Below are positions 56,430 to 64,000 of a stretch of 64,000 nt of DNA, piece by piece; the stretch's first letter is position 1, and each line of letters opens with the position of its first letter. The translations under genes were made by a program, and so were the position numbers. The DNA is taken from the NCBI GenBank assembly GCA_963383645.1, contig OY726565.1, forward strand, positions 41,195,944 through 41,259,943, written 5' to 3'. The stretch is from Muscardinus avellanarius. Lineage: Eukaryota; Chordata; Mammalia; Rodentia; Gliridae. The notes under the pieces are model-generated. The model had not been told where the DNA came from. It ran no database searches and saw only the letters and a list, made by a program, of their open reading frames with translations.

Positions 56430-57699
56430 GATGTGTCAAAAGTTACTACATTGTCAAAAGATTGTTCTCCTTTAAAAATGCTGATAGAAAAAAAAACAGA
56501 TACAGGCAAATGCCAATTACCCTTAGGATCTGTTCTTGAAAAGCAGGAACACCACACGATCTTTGACCTTTGACTCACTCCTCTTTCTGTTAGCAACAAG
56601 CCCACACCTTATAACCAAGTGTGAAAGCATTTTGATTGTTTATGATAAACACAAAAATGTTCAGCCTAGAGCTGAAAGTAACAAAAATTATAGCTGGCCC
56701 AGAACCTTCCAGGATAGCTTCTTAAATCATCTGTTTCTTATTTAAAAACCCACATTTTCCCCTACTAAAATGTTCACACTTGTTAGGTTTGTTATCAAAA
56801 GCAATCCATCTAAATTATAGCTATTTTTTTTAAATCTTTGATTGTCCTTCTCCATCCTGTTTATCTAAGGATTCATCTTCTGTCCTCTCTTCTTGTATTT
56901 AGCAAAATAAGAAAGAAACCAGCATTAAGCTGTAGTTCTTTGGATCTCGTCCTATGCCTGTGATACATCATTTGCAATGAGCAAAACTTTAAAGAAACCA
57001 GTGTGTCACACGAACGAGGTGATTATTTTTTTATGCTAGTTGACTTTAGATCACTTGGGCTGTCCCAGCCTTGTCAGGATGTAATCATCTACTATTCACA
57101 AAGAAATGCAGAGTTATACTAAGTGCCAAGTGCAGATGCCCTGAGCCAGTAATGAAGGGTGGTGATTGTTGAAGCTGAATGACTAGTTCATGGTGCCTCA
57201 TTAAAAATTAAGTTTAAAAATTAGAGAATATTTTGAGCACAGTAAGTCGCTGTGGAGTCTACCATTTCAATGAAATCCATTGGAATATAACCTTTAAAAA
57301 CACACATTTTTTAAGATTGTTAAACCATATGTAGATTAACCTCCTATTTCCAGGTGTCTGTGGTCTAGAGTCTTGCAGAAAAAGGAACATCAATAAGCTA
57401 ATGGAACCATAGTTCCCTTTCTAACCATACTAATGGTTAGAAACACTCATGCTTCTCTGTTAAGGGCTGCCAAGATGTGCACATCATTACTTCTGATGCA
57501 GTCTGTTTTGGCATCAACCCTGACCCTCCGGACTTACTGCAAAAAATGTTATTGCTATTTAGACTTGAATCTTCCCTATTGAATTATGGAGATTATAATC
57601 CCTAATCCCCTACTTTATAACCATGATAATCTAAGAATTTCAGATTAGTTAGGAAAATCTACAATAATTTATAAAATTAAAAGGTTATATTGGAACAAA
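56430..57699. other. Unique-looking intergenic DNA
   Basis: No repeat, exon or RNA gene recognised in this stretch. Confidence 0.45.
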
Positions 57700-57860
57700 T
57701 TCTTTTTTTTCTTTTTTTTTTATTGGTGCACTGTATTCATACATCATAGTAGGATACATACTTTTGTAGACATACATGCACACTTTTCCCAGTCAGCCCC
57801 CACCCAATCCCCACCCCATTCTCTCCCTATCCCTCCCTCCCATGCTTGGCTTAGTAGTTG
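57700..57860 (-). mobile_element. L1 3' end fragment, lineage A
   Basis: T-run, 'attggtgcactgtattcata', 'gacatacatgcacacttttc', then a C-rich stretch 'accccattctctccctatcc' (antisense of the G-rich tract). Confidence 0.75.
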
Positions 57861-58069
57861 ACATCTAGTATTATGGCAATTTATCTAAAATTAAAAATGA
57901 TAATCTCACATAACAGTTTCATTTGTCTGATACCAAGCTTTTGATGACTTAAAGATAACATTTCAATATTTCTTTTTACTTTCTTTCTTACCAGAGAACA
58001 TTTTTTTCTATTTTTTAGGTGAAACTATCATATATTTATATATTTATTTTTCAGAAAAAAAATCTATCC

Positions 58070-58760
58070 TAATATGGAATATGGAGTCTAGGTACCCAAA
58101 ACGATCTTGAAAAAGAACAAAGCTAGAAGATATATATTTTCTGATTTCAAACCATATAAAGCTACAATAATTGAAACAGTGTAGTACTATTCTAAAGGCA
58201 GATATATAAACCATTGGAGTTAAATAAAAGCCTAGAGCTAAATTCTCCCCTATATTGTCAAGTTATTTTTGACAAGGTTTCCACGAACATTTGGTGGTGG
58301 AAATAAAAATCTTTTAACTAAATATTGTTAAAAAATAATAATTACATGGAAAAGAATAAAATTGGACCCTTACCTAATCCCATATACAAATATTAACTCA
58401 AAATAGATAATAGACCTAAATATAAATCTTAAGACTATAAACTTTTAGGAGAAAATCTGGGTCATAAAACCTCACAACATTGAAATTGGCAGTGATTTCT
58501 TGGATATGATTTCAATGGCACAGGCAACAGAGGAGTATACAGACTCCCTAAAAAATAAAAAAAAATTATATATCCAAAGACAATGTAAACAGAGTTAACA
58601 GTTACTAATAGAATGGGATAAAATATTTCCAATTGCTATATCTGAAGGTATATTAATATTCCAACTAGAAATCCTAAAATTTAACAACAATAAAGGCAAA
58701 CAATACCATTTAGAGATAGGTAAAAGACTAACATAAATAATGAATCTCCACAGATAACCA
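58070..58760 (+). mobile_element. Old L1 (L1M-type) ORF2 C-terminal remnant
   Basis: 'gatcttgaaaaagaacaaag', 'cattggagttaaataaaagc', 'gttatttttgacaaggtttc', 'gaatgggataaaatatttcc' follow ORF2 order after the RT domain. Many stops. Confidence 0.75.
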
Positions 58761-58764
58761 ATCT

Positions 58765-58992
58765 TAATTGTCTGTTGGATGGAAAATCTTGTTTCTCTAG
58801 TTCTGGTGTGTGTTACCTATTTCTTCTTTGTAGTTAATCTCTTTGAGTATTTTCTCTAGTGCTGGTTTTGAAGAAATAAATTCCTTCAGTTTCTGTTTGT
58901 CATGGAAGCTTCTTATTTTTCCATCTAATTTGATAGAAAGTTTTGCTGGGTAGGAAATTTTTGGCTGGAAGTTGTTTTCTTTCAGAGTTTGG
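58765..58992 (-). pseudogene. L1 ORF1 C-terminal segment, inverted piece of the next L1
   Basis: Read on the minus strand this encodes the ORF1 C-terminal domain (LKENNFQPKISYPAKL...FISSKPALEKILKEINY) and a stop just before inter-ORF sequence. The residues expected directly upstream are those at the plus-strand end of the adjacent ORF1 (RARRAW, ~60,450). The two parts therefore come from one L1 joined by an inversion. Confidence 0.8.
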
Positions 58993-60455
58993 ATGGCGAC
59001 CGAGAAAAGCGGGGCTTAAGAGCCCCGCTAACAACAAATCTCCATTACCACAAAATCAGCGCCTTTCATAGCCAGAAAACACCATCACCAGTGAAACAAA
59101 AAATCACCAGGCTCCAGAGAGAAAGTGGACTGAGAACAGAGCCACAGAGGAGATAACCGGCCTTGCGCCCGAGGACGCAGCAGACGCGGCAGCAGCGCCA
59201 TACTGCCGGCGGCACCAGTGAATTCACAGGACGGCTACAGCAAGCCGAGGTGAGCCACTGCTGAACAGCCAGGCGGGATTTCTCTGCGCAGAGAGCATCT
59301 AAAGCTCCCAGTGGCCGAGCTCAGCACACGCTGCAGGGATTCAGAAGAAATCAAAATCAAGAAGAAAAACACCAGCCTCATAGCCGAGGGCGTAGCAGCG
59401 GCGCCATATTGCCACCGGCGGCAGCAGCAGAAAATTCACTGAATCCAGTATAGCTACATCTGCGTACTCAAGAACAGTGAGTCAAATTGCGGGCCACAGA
59501 GGAGAAATCCCAGTACTGTACTCACTGGGACTTGACCCAGTGGGGGAGGGGCGGTGGCAGAGATATCACACCATAGGAGAACGTGCAACCTGGCACCCCC
59601 CACAGTCTAAAGCAGCCTCTATCGACTCTCTGGGTCGGAGACTCTGTGATAAAACCCAGTAAAGGAGTAGTGGGGTCTGAGATACTACTGACTCGAGATC
59701 CAGAACACCTTAAGGGAAGTCATAGTGACCCAAGGGAAGAACCCAGAGAAGGCACAAACATCGGAAATCATGGGAAAGAGGAATAATACTGGAGCAATGA
59801 ATGCCCACAACCCCACAACATCAGAACCCGATAAAACAGAAAATCAGAGATTTCTAGAAGATCAAATCAGGAAAATAACTGTAGAAATAATAGAGGTGCT
59901 TCGAAAAGAACTCAGAGAGAGCCAAAATGAGATAAAGGATGCAATTAATGAAGTAAAGTCCTCAATTCAAAGCACAAACAACCGATTAGAACACATGGAG
60001 AACAGAATCTCGCTCTTAGAAGATGATCATTCCAAAAATGAACGCATAGTTTCTAATCTAGAAAAAAATATCCGACAACAGGTATCTGATATTGAAGAAA
60101 TATGGGCCCATTTTAAGAGAGCTAACCTAAGAATAATTGGAATAGAGGAGGGAAAAGAAAGTGAAACCAAAGGGATCAACAATCTCTTCAAAGAAGTAAT
60201 AGCAGAAAATTTTCCAAACATAGAGCAAGAGGTTGATACACAGATCCAGGAAACTTATAGAACTCCCTTTAGACAGGATCGGAGAAGAGGATCCCCACGC
60301 CACATAATTGTCAAAATGACCAATGTGGAAGCCAAGCAGAGAATCTTAAAGGCAACAAAAACAAAGGGCCAAGTGACATTCAGAGGCAAACCAATTAGAA
60401 TCACTCCAGACTTCCCAAACCAAGTCATGAGAGCCAGAAGGGCTTGGAGGAACTA
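58993..60455 (+). mobile_element. L1 5' end (5' UTR and partial ORF1), 3' truncated
   Basis: Starts 'ggatggcgaccgagaaaagc', the same ATGGCGAC(C/T)GAG promoter start as the full-length L1. Followed by ~780 bp of 5' UTR with GC-rich, CpG-containing blocks (~59,150-59,440), then ORF1 up to 60,455. Nothing of ORF2 follows. Together with 58,765-58,992 it is an internally inverted L1 remnant without an A-tail. Confidence 0.85.
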
Positions 60456-60456
60456 A
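59770..60456 (+). pseudogene. L1 ORF1, N-terminal 228 codons only
   Basis: Start chosen at ATG 59,770 (MGKRNNTGAMNAHN), where similarity to other L1 ORF1 starts begins; a longer in-frame ORF opens at 59,725. The frame is intact: coiled coil (about residues 28-115: KITVEIIEVLRKEL; NRLEHMENRISLLEDD), RRM segment (LRIIGIEEGKESETKGINNL) and the beginning of the C-terminal domain (RTPFRQDRRRGSPRHIIVKM; VTFRGKPIRITPDF). It ends at a chance stop right after RARRAW, so about 100 residues of the CTD are missing from this strand; they lie inverted at 58,765-58,992. A complete protein is not possible. Confidence 0.85.
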
Positions 60457-60649
60457 TTCTAAACAATAAATTATGAACTTTTTAAAGACAAAAAATCCTT
60501 AGTATTTCATAGCAGGTTTTATTTATCAAAAATATTTTATTAATAAGAAATATTCTGCTTTATTTCTTATCTAAATTTTTCTACTAGAATTTATTCTTAT
60601 AAGCCCAACTCAGTTATTTTCATGGAGAAGCATTCACTCCACTACTTAG

Positions 60650-61325
60650 TTGAATACTGGAAACATGCTAGAAATTGTTTTTAAGTGCTGGAGATATAAT
60701 GATAAATAAATCAAGGAATTCTAACAGAGCTCATATTTAATAGGAGAAACAGACTATAGAAAATAAACAAGTAGCATGCCAGATGCTGATAAGTGCTGAG
60801 GAAATAAATGAAACAGTGAAAGAGGTACTCTAGGGGTGAGGTTTTATAAAGGAAGGCCCATCAGTGAGGTAACTTTGAATTCATATAATTGTGGCATAAG
60901 TAATAACAATAAAAATACTAAAGGAAGCCTGGCTCAGAAACTGCTAAGCTAGGTATGGTGGGGTATGCATGTAATCCCAGTATTTGGGAAGCTGAGATAG
61001 GAGGACCACAAGTTCAAAACCAGCCTCAGCAACTTAGCAAGATCCTATTTCAAAATAAAAAGGGCTAAGGATGTAGCTCAGAAATAGAACACATCTGGGC
61101 TCAATAATGAATACTCCCACACACACAAGCATAAAATTTATATATATATGAAGAACATTACAGACAAAAGAAATAGCCAAGGCCAAGGTTTTGGCCAATA
61201 GCCAACTCACACTTGGTGAGTTCAAGGAAAGAGTAAGATATAGAGACCCTCACAGGACATTATAAGAAAATTATCCTTTAGTCTGAGCCAAATAACAAGC
61301 CCTTGTGGAGCTTCAAGCAAAGGAA
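60650..61325 (-). mobile_element. Ancient L2 LINE fragment, interrupted by a SINE
   Basis: 'agtgctggagatataatgat', 'ggaaggcccatcagtgaggt', and beyond the SINE 'agcttcaagcaaaggaatga' follow antisense L2 order. Confidence 0.5.
60946..61130 (+). mobile_element. B1-dID-type SINE
   Basis: 'agctaggtatggtggggtat' ... 'atgtagctcagaaatagaac', decayed box B ('tgggctcaataatga'), (CA)n-like end. Confidence 0.82.
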
Positions 61326-61382
61326 TGATATGATATGATATGATATGATATGATATGATATGATATAATATGATACGATATA
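61324..61382 (+). repeat. (GATAT)n pentanucleotide repeat
   Basis: About 11 tandem 'gatat' units, with variants at the right end ('gataatat', 'gatacgatat'). Confidence 0.93.
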
Positions 61383-62800
61383 TCTTTTATAAAGATCCCT
61401 TAGACCACTGTCTTAAGAATGGACTGTAAGAGGGTAAGATTTAGAAGGCAAATGATGTAGAATCCAGGTCAGTGGTCAGGACTGCTTGGCTGGGGAAGTG
61501 GTGCTGGAATTGTGAGTAGTGATCATGTTCCAGAAGTATTTTAAAGATAAGGCCTAGATTTGATAATAGGTTGCATATGGGTTATTAAAAATGACAAGGA
61601 TGAATATAAGGTTTTGATCCAAGCATCTGGAGGAAAATAATTAGCACTTGCTGAGAAAGGGAAACCATGGAAGGCAAAGTGGCCCAGAAACGTCCTCAGG
61701 AGCCTGCACATGCTGCTTCCTCCTCTTCTTCTCCCAAAGGCAAAAGGAACGTGAAGCTTGTAGGAATGTTTTGAGAGACAGAAGATGACGGGGGCTATTG
61801 CTGTTGCCCTAAGCAACCCAGGGACACGTTTACACAGCCACCTGCTCCCTCCTCTCTGTGCCCTGACTGCTCCAGAACCCTGAAACAGAACGAATGTCGA
61901 AAGTTGACATATCTTCCTCAAAAAGTGTGCACTAAATTTTTTCATCTAGTTAAAAAAATATCCAGGACTCTTCTTCCATGTTGTTAATCTGAATCTTTTC
62001 ATCACCCCCTCCATTGCTTTTTTGTTTTTTGTTCTGTCTGGCCTCTCATTGCTCTCTCTGTACTCTAAGGGATGCCGTTTTAAAATTTTTGGTGCGTTGC
62101 ACTTGTGCAGGAGAGTGATATTCATAGTGATGCATCCATATGTAAACATAGAATTGTTTGTCTATTTTATTCCCCATATTTCCCCTTTTGAGAGAGAAAA
62201 AAATATTCAAGGACAAAAGTATCTCATAGTCTTCTTTTCCTAAAAGATCATATGGACTCCATACCTTCCTTCAGTTTGCACTCCTTTTGTTTTGCAGGGA
62301 TAGATTTTCAAGGCTATTTGCCCATTTCCAACCTAGATGTCACAAATTCAGAATTACAGGTCAACTCTCATAGGCTGACTCTCTCCCCAAGACTGATATG
62401 CTTGAGGGGCACAGCATTTTTTAGACCCAGATCATAAATACTAAACCAGTTCATCAATCACTTACCATCACCTCGGTATATTTCTTTGAAAGAAGTATGC
62501 CCAGTGATTTTGCCTCAAAGGTGCTCCCCCCATCTGTATTCTCAGAACATGTTTACCTTACTTGCTCTCCAGCTGGTTGAAAGGCTTTGCTTCATCCTGC
62601 CTGGGCCTCTTAAGAAGCCATGCCTTGCCCACTGAGCTATGCAGGGGTGATCCACGCATGGATGCAGCAGCCACTTCATCTGATGGTGAACTTTGCTTCT
62701 CCAGCAAAGGATTGTGTCTGGAGTCAATACAGAACTGTTTTCAATGGGTTACTATGTATAAAGCATCATGCTTGATATTATGTAGAATAAAAAGTTGAAA
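61383..62800. other. Unique-looking intergenic DNA
   Basis: A 134-codon minus-strand ORF (61,541-61,945) has no recognisable domain and no splice context. Not called as a gene. Confidence 0.4.
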
Positions 62801-62802
62801 AT

Positions 62803-63020
62803 TTTTATTTTATTTTATTTTATTTTTTGTGGTACTGGGGGTAGAATCCAGAGGCTTTCTACCCCGGGCTATACTCCCAGACCGTTTTTATATTTTATTT
62901 GGAAACAGGGTCTCACTAAGTTGCTGAAAGCCTCACTAAGTAGCTGGCTTTGAACCCGTGTGATCCTCCTGTCTCAGCCTCCCAAGTGAGGGGATTACAA
63001 GCATGCACCACCACATCCGG
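62803..63020 (-). mobile_element. B1-dID-type SINE
   Basis: (TTTTA)n tail in antisense, 'gtggtactgggggtagaatc', 'ctcagcctcccaagtgaggg', 'gcatgcaccaccacatccgg'. T-rich flanks with similar 'aaaattt...atttt'. Confidence 0.87.
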
Positions 63021-64000
63021 CAAAAAATTTATTTTCTTGAAGGCATAAAAACTCTCATAATCATTACTAAAAAGAAAGAAATACTAATTACTTGACATGT
63101 GCAAGTAGGTAGAGCTACAGAAAGGTGAAGGACAAGATCTATATGGTTAGAGATGCTGTAAACTACTTACAGCTGTGTCTGTAAGAGAAAAGAGTGTCTC
63201 ACAGAAAGTCCATATCTGCTGAGTCCCTCCCTGAGGCCCAGATGAGCCAGGTACATGTACCACTCATGGCCGGGGCAATGGCAGGATTTGGGTGGCTCTG
63301 GAGCCTCCTACACAGAGGGGAGGAGGGATACTGCTGAGGCAGCTCAGTACAAACAAGGTTCCCAAGGCCCAAGGCTGCAGGTAAGTGTGTGGTGGTAGGA
63401 AAGCAAGCAGGATGGAGCCATGGGTCATGAGCTGTTCAACATGAACATGGGCTGAGTCCCCTGAAAATACATGGGGAAGATAGAACCTTACTGTTAGGAT
63501 AACCCTTCCCCCATAATTTCTTTCTGGATTCCTCTCTCAAGGCTTCCCAGTGCCCATGCAGAGTTCATGTTCTCCTGGCACCACCAAGGGCTTAGTAAAT
63601 GCAGAATAAATGAAGCTAAAGGAAGACAGGAGGGGATAAACTACTCTAAAAATATGTCTCTGTTTCATTTTGACTTTGGGTAAAATGTTCTTTATATTTA
63701 AAGATAGAAATAAATAAAATGGGAAAATTTTAAAAAACCTAAAGCTAAAAGAAATAAGCCATATTTTGAATGAATGACATATACCTTGGTATGGGGATGG
63801 TGAAGGAAATATTAATTCAAGAAACCTATGATCAAAGTGTTTGACCAAATGCTCCGGGTCTTGGGAGTGATAGGGAGGAGAAAGAAAGACCCAAAGACAA
63901 ACCTTGAACAGTATTTGTAGCTTTTTTTTTTTTTGTAATTATGTAGATCAAGCAATTCTGAAGCTGTTTGAAATGTATCATAGGAATGAATAAATGAATG
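63021..64000. other. Unique-looking intergenic DNA
   Basis: No repeat or gene recognised to the window end. A 103-codon minus-strand ORF (63,537-63,848) lacks motifs. Confidence 0.4.

Noticed and set aside
61541..61945. 134-codon minus-strand ORF
   Set aside because: No recognisable domain, start context or neighbour; length is possible by chance.

Overview
The window looks like an intergenic, repeat-dominated stretch of a rodent nuclear genome. The background is AT-rich and studded with about 18 dimeric SINEs: a B1-like left half joined to a short tRNA/ID-like right half carrying the B-box core 'gggttcaatcccc'. That is the B1-dID architecture known from the squirrel-related clade (squirrels, mountain beaver, dormice). 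Species is not determinable by eye. I found no intact cellular gene, no RNA gene and no convincing conserved exon. Almost all coding potential belongs to decayed LINE-1 (L1) ORFs.

Layout: 0-5 kb holds SINEs, an L1 3' end and an L2 fragment in mostly unique DNA. 5.15-10 kb is an older minus-strand L1 split at 5,982-9,291 by a complete, young, CpG-rich LTR retrotransposon that has two 323-bp LTRs, a tRNA-Phe-like primer site and no gag/pol. 11.6-35 kb contains five copies of an SVA-like composite retroelement. Read in its sense direction it has: a 5' GC-rich array of about 120-bp units; a middle region of roughly 0.5-0.6 kb with a 173-bp internal duplication; a GC-rich 100-bp VNTR built of two diverged ~50-bp halves; an L1 3'-UTR-derived end; and an A-tail. 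Three copies have good target-site duplications (10-15 bp), one has an 8-bp T-rich duplication and one has none clear. 32-44 kb is mainly old L1 and a MaLR (MLT1-type) LTR. 44.4-51.5 kb is a full-length but dead L1 with a 16-bp duplication. 53-61 kb holds further L1 pieces, nested SINEs and an internally inverted L1 5' half. 61-64 kb is mostly unique sequence.

How the parts relate: the composite element, the SINEs and the L1 pieces all show L1-type hallmarks (A-tails, target-site duplications, 5' truncation, twin-priming inversion), so one L1 machinery plausibly mobilised them. The composite carries the 3' end of an L1 lineage still present at 42.2-42.6 and 55.6-55.9 kb. The full-length L1 at 44.4 kb has an unrelated 3' UTR. 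The most notable content is the composite family (possibly undescribed) and the compact gene-less LTR element with a palindromic TCTCGCGAGA motif and tandem YY1-like sites.
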